Positions 34,408-43,586 of a stretch of 64,000 bases of DNA are shown here, piece after piece (position 1 is the stretch's first letter; every line of letters starts with the position of its first letter). The stretch is from Fibrobacterota bacterium. GTDB lineage: Bacteria; Fibrobacterota; Fibrobacteria; UBA5070. The notes below the pieces were generated by a model, which made no database searches, was not told the origin of the DNA, and was given only the letters and a program-made list of their open reading frames with translations. A program made the translations under genes and the position numbers. The stretch lies in assembly GCA_016715065.1 (NCBI GenBank), contig JADKBN010000010.1:248001-312000 (forward strand). The letters run 5' to 3'.

Positions 34408-35448
34408 TCAGTTCTCCGTGTTGTTACCCCAGGGGTTCCAGTCCACCCATCGTGGATCGTTGCCCAGCCACTGGGATTGGGTTCGCCAGCCATCCAGAAG
34501 CACGTCCTGGCAGAGTTCGTCGGTCACTGATTTGAGCTTCTTGGTCTCCTCCATCCAGCGGATCTGGCGACGGAAGGTTTCCACCAGCGGCACGGTGGTG
34601 GAAAAACCCAGGTCGCGTTCGGCCTTGGCATTGTCGTAGACGCTGGGGAAGCGGTAGATGAACCAAACGCCCAGGGAGCGGCGCGGTGCCACCTGGCGAA
34701 GCCAGGTGGACGGGATATGGACGATTTCCGACCGTCCCTCGGCGGCTTGGGCGAGTGCGCCGTAGACCCCGTTCCAGTCGGTGTGTTCGTGGCTGGTCAG
34801 ATGGTAGTCGTTGGAGAACGCCTTGGGGTTGCCCAGTGAGGCGACGAATCCGCGGGCGACATCCGACACGTGCGAGATGGCCCAAGGACAGTTTCCGTCA
34901 TCCATCACGATCACCGGAAGGCCGTGGCGCATGCGCGAAACCAGCGAATCGTCGAACAGCAGGCCTGCGGCGGTGGCCCCTTCGCCGGTGGTGTAGCTGG
35001 GGCGGATGATGGTGGCTTGGGTTCCGTCCCGACCTGAATGGTCCAGAAGAATGCGCTCGATGGCGGCTTTGTTGATGCCGTACATGCCGAACGGCCGACG
35101 CGGGACCGTTTCCACGATGGGCAGGGTGGCCGATGGCCCGCCATAGACGCATGCGGTGGAGCACAGGACGACCTGTCCCGCCTTCCCCCAGAAAGTGTCC
35201 ACCAATTGGGTGCCATTTTGTGGCGCGAAGGCGGCCATGTCGATCACCGCGTCCCACTTGCGACCAGCCACGGCCTTTTCCAGCGAGCCTGCTTCCCAGC
35301 GGTTGCCGGAAAGTCGCTCCACCTCGCCCTCGAACCGGACCTTGGTTTCGCCGCGATTGAACACGGTGACATGGTCGCCACGGTCCAGCAACTGTTGCAC
35401 GATGGCGGTGGAGATCAGTCCAGTTCCGCCGATGACCAAAACGTCCAT
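34408..35448 (-). CDS. NAD-dependent epimerase/dehydratase family protein
   Basis: The product is 346 aa. The N-terminus MDVLVIGGTGLISTAIVQQL is the Rossmann nucleotide site of extended short-chain dehydrogenases. VLCSTACVYGG and RPFGMYGINKAAIE supply the Ser/Thr and Tyr-x-x-x-Lys catalytic residues (YGINK). The length and later blocks (CPWAISHVSDVARGFV, TSHEHTDWNGVYGAL) are typical of nucleoside-sugar or related epimerases. The exact substrate is not recognisable. It starts 196 bases from the divergent FISUMP gene, a gap that contains a short GGTTC-rich microsatellite near 35498-35521. Confidence 0.85.
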   Translation of the reverse strand: MDVLVIGGTGLISTAIVQQLLDRGDHVTVFNRGETKVRFEGEVERLSGNRWEAGSLEKAVAGRKWDAVIDMAAFAPQNGTQLVDTFWGKAGQVVLCSTACVYGGPSATLPIVETVPRRPFGMYGINKAAIERILLDHSGRDGTQATIIRPSYTTGEGATAAGLLFDDSLVSRMRHGLPVIVMDDGNCPWAISHVSDVARGFVASLGNPKAFSNDYHLTSHEHTDWNGVYGALAQAAEGRSEIVHIPSTWLRQVAPRRSLGVWFIYRFPSVYDNAKAERDLGFSTTVPLVETFRRQIRWMEETKKLKSVTDELCQDVLLDGWRTQSQWLGNDPRWVDWNPWGNNTEN

Positions 35449-35644
35449 GGTGCGCGCCCTTCCGAGACGGAGTGAAGACCGCAAAGGTAATCTGTAGCGG
35501 TTCAGTTTGGTTCGGTTCGGTTACCGGCGACATCACGGATGCCAACGCTGGTCACCAAGGTTCCCAACGCCAGATGGAAGAGGTATTCTTACCCGGCCGT
35601 CCCGTGCGTTTATCCCATTCCTTGCTTCCTGTGAGGGTTCGTCC

Positions 35645-37597
35645 ATGAAACCCATTGCATTTCGAACACCTTCCGTCGGGCTCTTCTGCCTGCTGGCATG
35701 GGCTCTCTTCGCCCAAGCGGCGCCGATCTCGCTTTCGGGAACGGTGACGGATCTCGAAGGCAAGCCGTTGTACGGGGTAGGTGTCCACCTCAGGGCTTCG
35801 GACACGGCAACCGGCACCGACAGCTTGGGAAGATGGAGCCTCGCGGGTTCCGGTGCGGGAACGCAACATACCATGCCTGGCCGATTTGCGGCGGTGGCGA
35901 CCTCGCCGCAAATCCTCATCGAAGGCAATCGGGTGAGGGTGCGCTACATGGGCATCGATGCGTCCGGTCGGATGTGCCGCTCGTGGACTCCGCCCCAACG
36001 GGCAAATCCCATCGGGGCAGGGCGAACGACCGCGGCAGACCCGGCAGACACGATTTCCTTTTCCTGGAACGGCAGATTCAGGACCAGCGTGATGCCGGCA
36101 TCCCTCTGGGCTGGGCCACTGGGAATCATGCGGATCGATACCGCCACTCTCGCCACCGACATCCGCTGGAGCACCGGCCTCTACCGTTACGGAAGGCTCA
36201 CGGATGCGCGCGATGGCCAGGTCTACCGGACCATCGCCATCGGGTCGCAAATATGGATGGCCGAGAACCTGAACTTCAAGGTCGACAGCTCCGCTCGGGC
36301 CCTCCGATCGCCGGATTCCGTCGCCAAGCTCGGTAGACACTACCAATGGTCTGCCGCGATGGGGCTTTCGGCCAGCTTCAACCGCTCGAAGTGGGCAGGC
36401 TCGGATGTCAAGCACCAAGGCGCCTGCCCGGTCGGCTGGCATGTGCCCTCGGATGTCGAATGGGCGACGTTGCGTCAGCACATCGATCCTTCCGGCGCAG
36501 GCTTGGGCGCCAAGCTCCGTTCGGTGGGAGGCTGGAAAGGCGCCGAGGTGGTCGCCGGACGCAACGACTCGTTTGGATTCCGGGCGGTTCCCGCCGGATA
36601 CCTGTGTTGTGGGGACTTCGCCAAAGCCGACTCTCTCAAGGCCTCCGGCCTGGAAGCCAGGTGGTGGAGCGCCTCGGAGGGGGCCACGGCATCGCTTGCC
36701 GGATTCTTCGGAAATTCCGGCTCCGGAACCACCGAGAAAATTTCGGGATATTCGCTGCGTTGCTTGAACGACACGGCGGCGGTGGATCCCTACGCCGATG
36801 TGAAACTGCTTCCGAAGGATGTCGGGGGCGTCAGTACGCAAGTGCCCAAGGGGACCAAGACAAAACCTGTTGGATCCACCCCGGACAGCGCGACGTACGG
36901 CTACCACGTCTACCTGCCCAGCGGAGCGGTCGATCCGAACACCACCCACCGGTTCCCGATGGTGGTTTCCGTCCATGGATCCGGCTTTTCGGAAGATGCC
37001 GGACTGAGCGCGCAGTTGGGACTTGGGATCCACTACCTGATCGCTAACGGAAAGTGGAAGCCCAACTATCCCTTCATCGTGGCTTCGCCCCAAACCCACT
37101 CCGACAACAGCGGTTGGAATTCCACCGAGCTCAACAACTACATCGCCTACATGGTGGCGCACTACCCGGTGGATCCCAAACGCGTGTATCTGGTTGGAAT
37201 GAGCATGGGTGCGATGGGGATCTACAACTACGTCATGAACACCGGTTCGAAGAGTTTGGCGGCGGCAGCGGTGCCGATCGCGGGTACGGCGGGAACCACA
37301 AATGCCAGGAACGTGGCGATTCCCCTCTGGGCGTTCCATGGGGCTGTGGATGGAAACGTGTCTCCGACGGCCGACAAGGCCTTCATCGCCGCTGTCAAAA
37401 CGGCCCATCCGGAACTGGATGTCAAGATCACGATGTTCTCGAAACTGGGACATGAATGGAACATCTGGTACTACCCGTACTACCCCAACTCGCTCGCCGA
37501 AGAGACAGAGTTGGATGGCAGGACCGACATCGAGGCGAATACCGCTTCCTATGACCGGAGCATCTACGATTGGATGCTGTTGTACAAGAAGTCCTAG
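35645..37597 (+). CDS. secreted FISUMP-domain / esterase fusion protein
   Basis: The product is 650 aa. A signal peptide (GLFCLLAWALFAQA) leads to a carboxypeptidase-regulatory-like domain (LSGTVTDLEGKPLYGVGVHL). At about residues 180-380 lies a Fibrobacter succinogenes major paralogous domain: GQVYRTIAIGSQIWMAENLN, GRHYQWSAAMGL, CPVGWHVPSDVEWATL and GFRAVPAGY, ending in SGYSLRCLND. The C-terminal 240 residues are an alpha/beta-hydrolase esterase with VGMSMGAMG (Ser520), HGAVDGNVS (Asp569) and LGHEWNIW (His603). FISUMP domains are common in Fibrobacter surface proteins; the fusion suggests a surface-bound esterase acting on ester-linked plant or glycan groups. GAGGG precedes the ATG. Confidence 0.88.
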   Translation: MKPIAFRTPSVGLFCLLAWALFAQAAPISLSGTVTDLEGKPLYGVGVHLRASDTATGTDSLGRWSLAGSGAGTQHTMPGRFAAVATSPQILIEGNRVRVRYMGIDASGRMCRSWTPPQRANPIGAGRTTAADPADTISFSWNGRFRTSVMPASLWAGPLGIMRIDTATLATDIRWSTGLYRYGRLTDARDGQVYRTIAIGSQIWMAENLNFKVDSSARALRSPDSVAKLGRHYQWSAAMGLSASFNRSKWAGSDVKHQGACPVGWHVPSDVEWATLRQHIDPSGAGLGAKLRSVGGWKGAEVVAGRNDSFGFRAVPAGYLCCGDFAKADSLKASGLEARWWSASEGATASLAGFFGNSGSGTTEKISGYSLRCLNDTAAVDPYADVKLLPKDVGGVSTQVPKGTKTKPVGSTPDSATYGYHVYLPSGAVDPNTTHRFPMVVSVHGSGFSEDAGLSAQLGLGIHYLIANGKWKPNYPFIVASPQTHSDNSGWNSTELNNYIAYMVAHYPVDPKRVYLVGMSMGAMGIYNYVMNTGSKSLAAAAVPIAGTAGTTNARNVAIPLWAFHGAVDGNVSPTADKAFIAAVKTAHPELDVKITMFSKLGHEWNIWYYPYYPNSLAEETELDGRTDIEANTASYDRSIYDWMLLYKKS

Positions 37598-37643
37598 GTT
37601 CGAGGTTGGGTCGCCTGGCCTCTCCCAGGAGGCGACCGGAGTC

Positions 37644-37681
37644 AAATGAAAAGGCCCGCCGGATCCGATCCGGCGGGCCTT
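37644..37681. terminator. bidirectional terminator
   Basis: AAGGCCCGCCGGAT (37651-37664) and ATCCGGCGGGCCTT (37668-37681) form a perfect 14-bp stem with a 3-base loop. On the minus strand TTTTCATTT follows, a good terminator for the gene at 37706. On the plus strand the downstream T-run is weaker but it still lies just beyond the FISUMP gene. Confidence 0.85.
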
Positions 37682-37705
37682 CCAATTTCTGTCACCAGGA
37701 TCGCG

Positions 37706-40700
37706 TCAGACCCCGACGGTCTCCTTGGCGCATTCGCTCACGGGGGATTCGTCCACTTCGCAGGTCATCAGTCGCAGGGCTTCCGGGCTGACTTCGCCGC
37801 GCAGGCCGCGTGCGACGTTGTGCGCGAAGATCTCGATGCGGCTGGTCACGTTGGGAGGATAGGCGTTGCCGTCGTTTTCGATGGCGATCACAGGAAGGCC
37901 GCGATTGCGCGCCCAGGGTCCGTAGGTGGCCTCGATCAGGCGTCCCGGCAAGCAGGCGAACGGAGAGATGATCGCGATGCCGTCCCATCCGCTTTCCATG
38001 GCCAAGGCGGACACGGCAGGCGAAAGCGACGCTTCCGATTCCAGTTCCGGATCTCCAAAATCCAGCGAACGCTTCATGATCACTTCCATGTCGTGGGGGG
38101 CTTCCGCCACCAAGCCGCACTTGGAAAGTTCCTTGAGCAGCTTCACTTCCTGGTGGTGCTTCCACATGATCTCGATCTTGAGCATCGCAAGCTTCCTGGC
38201 CTGCCAGGAGAACGGACGCTTCAGAAGCGGCAGGGCCATCATCTGCTTCTTGTAGCGGCGCACCTGGTCCCAGTCGAGGTAATGGATCCATTCAGAGAGG
38301 CCAGTGATCTTGGGCACGATCCCGCGATCGGTGAGCAGGTTGGTGAGCGGTCCCACCGAGTACTCGTCGCGGCGCACGAAGATCTCGCCCACCACCAGCA
38401 CCTTGCGCGATTCGCCGAGGGTCTTCTTGAGGGGGATGGCGCCCATGCGCGCGGTCCACTCAGGCAGCGCGTTCCACATGTGCTTGACGCCCTTTTCGGC
38501 GTGGTCCACCATCTCGGACTCGATCTTGTCCATCACCTTCTTGGCGGCGGGCCAATCCACCGCCAAGGCCTGGAGGGTGTTGCGGATGTCGCGGAAATAA
38601 TCCGAGAACAACACGCAGACCCAGGCGCTGGTGCTCCAGCTCTGGCCGAGTTCCGTGTAGGAGTTGTCGGAGTTCAGCGAAAGGCAGATCACGTTGCGAT
38701 AGCCCAATTCGCGGAACAGGTTCTCGTAGAAGATCGCGTACTGGCCGGTGCGGCAGGGCCCCGTGGTCAGGGGCATGAACAGCACGTACACACGATTGGG
38801 GTCGATCTCGTTGTTGGCAAACCAATCCAGGAACGATCCCAGCACCAGCAAGGACGGGATGCACTCCTTGCCGGAGGCGACGGCGCGGGCCCGGGAGGCG
38901 GTGTGGAAGTCGGGTTCCGGCAAGGGCTGGGAATCGATTCCGTGGCCGCGCGAAAGCGCCGCGAGCAGGCGCGTGCCGGTCTGGCCCATGGAAGGCCACA
39001 AAAGCTTCACGCGCTTGTCGGTGAGGTCGATCACTTCGTTGGACTGCGTGTTGCGCAGGCAGGTCTTCTTGCCTTCCAGCTGGATGTCCCAGTCGCGCGG
39101 CGAGAGCATGACATCTTCTGTCATGTTGGCGCGGCGATACCCTTCGACGATGTCCAGGAACGCTTCGATGCGGGTGTCCACGCCGGCGTCGGCCGTGTGG
39201 CTGTCCAGTTCCAGAATCAGGAAGGGCTTGGTGTTGTGGATCCAGCGCAGGTAGTGCAGGATGAAGCTGTCCGGCGCGCACGAGAAGTTGGAAACAAAGC
39301 AAAGGAACAGGTTCGGGTTTTCCTTCACCTGCACGGCAGCCTTCAGGTTCTGCTGGCCGTAGTACCAGTACATGTTGTCCGTGATGTGTTCTTCGGCGAT
39401 CGGCATGAAGTCGAAGGGGATCACGGTGTAGCCGCGGGTCGCGAACTTGCGAGGGATGCCCATGTTCGCTTGCGCGGTCAGCGCGTTGTACGGACGTCCG
39501 CACAGCACGATCACGGGCCGCTTGGCGGTCTTGGCGGCTTCCACCACCTCTTGCCCGATGCGACGGCCTTCGGCGTAGCAGGCGCGCTGGCGCTCGATGG
39601 CCACCTTCCAGGCGGCCTCGCCCTGGGCCTTGGTGAATCCCAACTGCACGGCCATGTCCAGCATGGGGCCGCGACCGGATTCGAATCCGTTGGTGAAGTC
39701 GATCACCGGGCGCAGGATCTTGTTGTCGTCCAGGTTCAGCGCCGTGCGCAGGTAGTACGGCACACCCTGCATGATGGGGCACAGGCACGCGTGGGCGTCG
39801 GCCTGGTAGGAGGGCATGGACTTGAACTGCGGCAGGAAGTACCAGTTGACGTCCGACTTGCGGGCGGTTTCCGTCACCCCGTGGACAATTTCCGCCGGGT
39901 AGCAGTAGCTGGATTCGCACTTGGCGACGCCGCCCTCGTCGATCTTGGACACCAGGCGAGGCTTGATGCCCAACTGGGTGAAGAAGTGCGAGTACAGGGG
40001 CCACAGCGAATGGATGCTGAAGCTTTCCGGCACGGCCACCACGGTGGCCGATTCCGGCACGGTGGTCACGTCCGCGGCGAACTGCTCGAAGTAGAGTTCG
40101 TGGCGCTTTTCCACCCAATCGACCGACGGCTCGCCGCCGATGGCCTTCTTGCGGGTGTTCGCGTACTTGTTGCAACGTCCACCGAAGTGGTATTTGCTGC
40201 CGCCCACGTCCAGGATCTGGATGGGACACATATTGTCGCAGGCCTTGCAGCGATAGTTCTTGCCGTGGCTGACTTCGCGGGCGAGGATGTCCGCGATGCT
40301 CCAATTGCCTTCGTCGAGCTCGCCGACCTTGAATTTCTCCAAGGCCAACAGCGCCACGCCGAAGCAGCCCATGAGTTCCGGATCCGGCGGCACGATGATG
40401 TTCTTGCCCAGCAAGGACGCGAAGGCCATGGGGACGGCGGGGTTTTTCGCCACGCCGCCCTGCAGCACGATGCGATTGCCCACGCGGCGGTTGCCCACCA
40501 CGCGGTTGAGGTAGTTGGACACGATCGAGAGCACCAGACCGGCGATGATGTCGTCGCGGGTGGCGCCTTGCTGGATGGCTTTGCGGATGTCGGAGTTGAT
40601 GAACGCCGAGCAGTGTTCGCCAAAGCGCAGCGGAGCGGTGGCGGCCAACGCGGCCGGTCCGATCAGCTCCGGGCTGTGGATGTCCAGGTCGCCGGAAGCG

Positions 40701-42052
40701 GATTCTTCCAGGAACGATCCTGTGCCCGCGCTGCAGGCCTCGTTCATGGCGTAGTCCACCGGGACGCGGTTTCGCAGGTGCACGTACTTGGCGTCCTGGC
40801 CGCCGATCTCGAAGATGGTGTCGATGTCCGGATCGAAGTAGGTCACGCCCACGGTGTGTGCGATGATTTCGTTGAACACGCCGCCGGTCTCGCAGAACAC
40901 GCCCAACAGTTCGCGCGAGCTTCCGGTGGTGGAAACAAGCCGGATGTCAATGTCTGCATCGGGGCCGAGAACGGGCTTGATCTGCTCGCGCACGGATTCC
41001 ATGCACTTGCGCAGAGCCGTGATGGGATCACCCAAGGTGCGGCCGTAGTGGCTGGCCACGATTTCCTTGGTCTCCATGTCCAAGAGCACCACCTTGGTGG
41101 TGGTGGAGCCGCCATCAATGCCTAGAACGAACTTGCGTCCGGGCTTGATGGGGGAGCGCTGCGATGGGGCGAAGGTGACCTTGTCCGCCGCCAGCTTCAG
41201 GGAAGGAGCGCGCGGATAGCTCACCGCCGCATCGCCCATGAGGTCATCAATGGTGGGAAGGGGCGTGCCTTCGGTGAGGGCCAGATCCGCCATGCCCCAA
41301 GCTTCGAACCAGGGGGCTTGTTCGGGCACGATGAACTCCACGTGGGGGAGTTCGTCGCGCAGGAACTTGACCAGATGGGGATTCTTGGTGGCGCCACCGG
41401 CCAGGATCACGCGGCCCTTCTTGATGCGGGCGCGGGAAAGGAAATCTACCACCTTGCGGCTCATCACGTTGGACAGGGACAACACGATGTCGTGTTTGTC
41501 GGCCTCGCCCTTGTTGAGCTTGTGGGTGCAGTCGCTCTTCATGAACACCGAGCAGCGGCTGGAGAGCTTGCAGACTTGGGAATTGGCGACTTCCGGCTCG
41601 AACACGGCCTCCACCTTCAGACCCATGCGCTTGAGCTGCTGGCCGAAGAACTCACCCGTGCCCGACGCGCACTTGTTGCCCGCGAAGGTGTTGAGGATGC
41701 GAAGGTTTTTGTCCAGGGTGTAGACAACGAGGTCTTCGCCACCCACGCTGACCACGGCATCGGCTTGCTCGCCCAATTTCTGGACGGCGCGTTCCACGGC
41801 GGCCGGAGCGATGCGGTCGGCCACGTTGAACTGCCGACGCCCTTCCTGACCGGTCACCAACGCCGGGATGCCGGGGGTGACGCCCTTGTCTTCCAAAATC
41901 CGTCGGAGGGTTCCGGGAAGGTCGCCGTCGTGAGGTCGGACTTCCGACCATGCCACGTTCCCGTCTTCGATTTGGCAAACTTTGACACTGGCAGAACCGA
42001 TGTCGATGCCAAGCCCTTGACGGGAAGCGGTGTGGTTGGGTGCGGTGGACAT
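37706..42052 (-). CDS. giant 2-hydroxyacyl-CoA dehydratase activase-like ATPase fusion
   Basis: The product is 1448 aa. Two ASKHA ATPase domains of the BadF/BadG/BcrA/HgdC type lie in the N-terminal half: the first starts GLGIDIGSASVKVCQIEDG, the second KFVLGIDGGSTTTKVVLLDM and includes EIGGQDAKYVHLR and NEACSAGTGSFLEE. Cys-rich sections follow (YRCKACDNMCPIQ, RCNKY). The C-terminal part resembles the DUF2229/CoA-activase and HgdB-like subunits (VVAVPESFSIHSLWPLY, RPVIVLCGRPYNAL, FLCFVSNFSCAPDSFILHY, GKECIPSLLVLG). Family members use ATP and a 4Fe-4S cluster to send an electron to dehydratases or reductases; the partner is unknown. AGGAG precedes the ATG. It is a single-gene unit with a strong terminator. 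Confidence 0.88.
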   Translation of the reverse strand: MSTAPNHTASRQGLGIDIGSASVKVCQIEDGNVAWSEVRPHDGDLPGTLRRILEDKGVTPGIPALVTGQEGRRQFNVADRIAPAAVERAVQKLGEQADAVVSVGGEDLVVYTLDKNLRILNTFAGNKCASGTGEFFGQQLKRMGLKVEAVFEPEVANSQVCKLSSRCSVFMKSDCTHKLNKGEADKHDIVLSLSNVMSRKVVDFLSRARIKKGRVILAGGATKNPHLVKFLRDELPHVEFIVPEQAPWFEAWGMADLALTEGTPLPTIDDLMGDAAVSYPRAPSLKLAADKVTFAPSQRSPIKPGRKFVLGIDGGSTTTKVVLLDMETKEIVASHYGRTLGDPITALRKCMESVREQIKPVLGPDADIDIRLVSTTGSSRELLGVFCETGGVFNEIIAHTVGVTYFDPDIDTIFEIGGQDAKYVHLRNRVPVDYAMNEACSAGTGSFLEESASGDLDIHSPELIGPAALAATAPLRFGEHCSAFINSDIRKAIQQGATRDDIIAGLVLSIVSNYLNRVVGNRRVGNRIVLQGGVAKNPAVPMAFASLLGKNIIVPPDPELMGCFGVALLALEKFKVGELDEGNWSIADILAREVSHGKNYRCKACDNMCPIQILDVGGSKYHFGGRCNKYANTRKKAIGGEPSVDWVEKRHELYFEQFAADVTTVPESATVVAVPESFSIHSLWPLYSHFFTQLGIKPRLVSKIDEGGVAKCESSYCYPAEIVHGVTETARKSDVNWYFLPQFKSMPSYQADAHACLCPIMQGVPYYLRTALNLDDNKILRPVIDFTNGFESGRGPMLDMAVQLGFTKAQGEAAWKVAIERQRACYAEGRRIGQEVVEAAKTAKRPVIVLCGRPYNALTAQANMGIPRKFATRGYTVIPFDFMPIAEEHITDNMYWYYGQQNLKAAVQVKENPNLFLCFVSNFSCAPDSFILHYLRWIHNTKPFLILELDSHTADAGVDTRIEAFLDIVEGYRRANMTEDVMLSPRDWDIQLEGKKTCLRNTQSNEVIDLTDKRVKLLWPSMGQTGTRLLAALSRGHGIDSQPLPEPDFHTASRARAVASGKECIPSLLVLGSFLDWFANNEIDPNRVYVLFMPLTTGPCRTGQYAIFYENLFRELGYRNVICLSLNSDNSYTELGQSWSTSAWVCVLFSDYFRDIRNTLQALAVDWPAAKKVMDKIESEMVDHAEKGVKHMWNALPEWTARMGAIPLKKTLGESRKVLVVGEIFVRRDEYSVGPLTNLLTDRGIVPKITGLSEWIHYLDWDQVRRYKKQMMALPLLKRPFSWQARKLAMLKIEIMWKHHQEVKLLKELSKCGLVAEAPHDMEVIMKRSLDFGDPELESEASLSPAVSALAMESGWDGIAIISPFACLPGRLIEATYGPWARNRGLPVIAIENDGNAYPPNVTSRIEIFAHNVARGLRGEVSPEALRLMTCEVDESPVSECAKETVGV

Positions 42053-42228
42053 AGCAGCTCCTGGTGGGTTTGCGCTCTTCGGGAGATGGGCCGACGAAGA
42101 GTTCTGGAAATGTAGGTCCTGAACTCCCCTTCGTGGGTTCGGTTTCTGGTTTTCAGAAGAAAAACAGATCTTCATGTATTGAAGAGTCCTTGTCCAGCGA
42201 TTGTTTCCGGCCTGATGTGGATACATTC

Positions 42229-43230
42229 ATGGACATGCAGAGTTCCGAACAAGCCTGGATCACCCTCGGGGCAGCATTGGATCATGCGGTTTCCTGGGGG
42301 GCCGCGCCGGGGCAGTGTCATCTGGAAACCGTCACCCTACCCCCTGTCCTTGACGAGGGAATGGTGCTTCGCTTGCTGTGTACTGGTGCGTTGCGAGAGG
42401 GGCAAAGCGTGGATCTGGCCTCAGGTGCCGTCTGGGAAGTCAGCTCCGTACAGGAAAAGTCCAAATACGTGCCGGGTCAGCGCGTTTGGCTCCATCCCGC
42501 CCCGCCTTGCGGGATTTGCCCTGCCTGCCTGGCCGGCTGCGCGGTCAGTTGCCGCGACAGCCATCGCCAAACCGCGTTTCCGGGCTGGATGTCCAGTGTT
42601 CGGGTGCTCCACCCCTGGGCGGTGAGGCGAGGAGTGGTGCCGGTGCCCTCCACTGTGGGGCCAGATCTGTTTACTCTGCTGGTCCCGATGGCGCGAGCGA
42701 TGCGCGTGCGCCGCACGATTTCGCGTCGAGACCGGGTCCTGGTGGTGGGAAATGGGATCCAAGCACTTCTGGTGGGGGCGGCCTTGGATGGGCCTGGCCG
42801 AAGGGCTTTGGTGAACCCGAACGGAGACCTGCAAAACGTAGGGTCTTTCGGGTTCCAGCATTCCGGGACGGGCCTTGAGCCGATGCGGGAGGCATTGCAG
42901 GGCGAGCCGGATCTGGTGGTGGTGGTGGATGGCTCAGCCGATCTGCTGGAAGCGGCCGTGCACTCGGCAGGTTTGGGCACGACAGTGGTGGCCATGTCAT
43001 CGGTGCCGGCGGGGGACCGGTTTTCCCAGTTATGGGAAAAGCAAACCACCTTGATGTTCCAACGAGGAATCGCACCGGAGGATCTTGTGCCGGCGCGCAA
43101 CCGGATCGTGGAGATCGCACGGACCTTGGATGCTGTACCAAGGTCCGTGGTGGCACCTGAACTTTGGGAGGGACGGGAAACGTTGGAAGCTCTATGGACG
43201 GTGATCGAATCATGCGCGCCTTCTTGTTGA
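42229..43230 (+). CDS. divergent MDR-type dehydrogenase-like protein
   Basis: The product is 333 aa. Residues 1-120 look like the GroES-like part of medium-chain dehydrogenases. The Cys cluster CGICPACLAGCAVSCRD resembles the structural zinc loop. RVLVVGNGIQALLVGAAL resembles the nucleotide-binding fold, with GxGxxA-like spacing. The usual catalytic-zinc His and the strict GxGxxG are not obvious, so activity is uncertain. The start is ATG 42229 or 42235; there is no strong ribosome site. It is divergent from the activase gene and overlaps dgkA by 37 bases, so it and dgkA are probably one transcript. Confidence 0.7.
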   Translation: MDMQSSEQAWITLGAALDHAVSWGAAPGQCHLETVTLPPVLDEGMVLRLLCTGALREGQSVDLASGAVWEVSSVQEKSKYVPGQRVWLHPAPPCGICPACLAGCAVSCRDSHRQTAFPGWMSSVRVLHPWAVRRGVVPVPSTVGPDLFTLLVPMARAMRVRRTISRRDRVLVVGNGIQALLVGAALDGPGRRALVNPNGDLQNVGSFGFQHSGTGLEPMREALQGEPDLVVVVDGSADLLEAAVHSAGLGTTVVAMSSVPAGDRFSQLWEKQTTLMFQRGIAPEDLVPARNRIVEIARTLDAVPRSVVAPELWEGRETLEALWTVIESCAPSC

Positions 43231-43586
43231 GCTTCCGGTGGGCGTTTCGCGGGGTCGGTATCGCGATGCGCCAACGGAACTTCCGGATCCATCTGGCGGT
43301 GGTGGTGATCGTGTCCACCTTGGGAGCTCTGGTGGGACTTGCCAGAGGGGAATGGCTGGCCATCGCACTCGCATGCGGGCTGGTGCTGTGTGCCGAGGCC
43401 ATGAATACCGCTCTGGAGCTGGTGTGCGATGCGGTGACCCGCGAAAGAAACCCTGTGATTGGACAGGCCAAGGACGTGGCCGCAGGGGCGGTGCTCCTGG
43501 CGGCCCTGAGCGCGTGCGTGGTGGGCGGGATCGTGTTTTTCCCTATCCTGGCCGATCGCTTATTTGGCTGCCCCGGAACGCTGTGA
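43194..43586 (+). CDS. dgkA: diacylglycerol/undecaprenol kinase
   Basis: The product is 130 aa. Small trimeric membrane kinases of this family phosphorylate diacylglycerol or undecaprenol. The hallmark is EAMNTALELVCDAVTRERNP, with the catalytic Glu and conserved Asn-Thr, followed by a VIGQAKDVAAGAVLL helix. Three hydrophobic segments are visible. The start at 43194 has GGAAG six bases upstream; ATG 43212 is an alternative. The first 37 bases overlap the preceding gene. Its 3' end overlaps the convergent beta-helix gene by 27 bases. Confidence 0.92.
   Translation: MDGDRIMRAFLLSFRWAFRGVGIAMRQRNFRIHLAVVVIVSTLGALVGLARGEWLAIALACGLVLCAEAMNTALELVCDAVTRERNPVIGQAKDVAAGAVLLAALSACVVGGIVFFPILADRLFGCPGTL

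Noticed and set aside
35498..35521. GGTTC-rich microsatellite between the epimerase and FISUMP genes as a phase-variable switch
   Set aside because: Only a few imperfect units are present and they are outside both reading frames; the evidence is too weak.
37646..41125. A 1159-codon open frame on the plus strand opposite the activase gene
   Set aside because: It is antisense to a gene with diagnostic ATPase motifs and shows only the His/Val/Gly-rich composition typical of such shadows.
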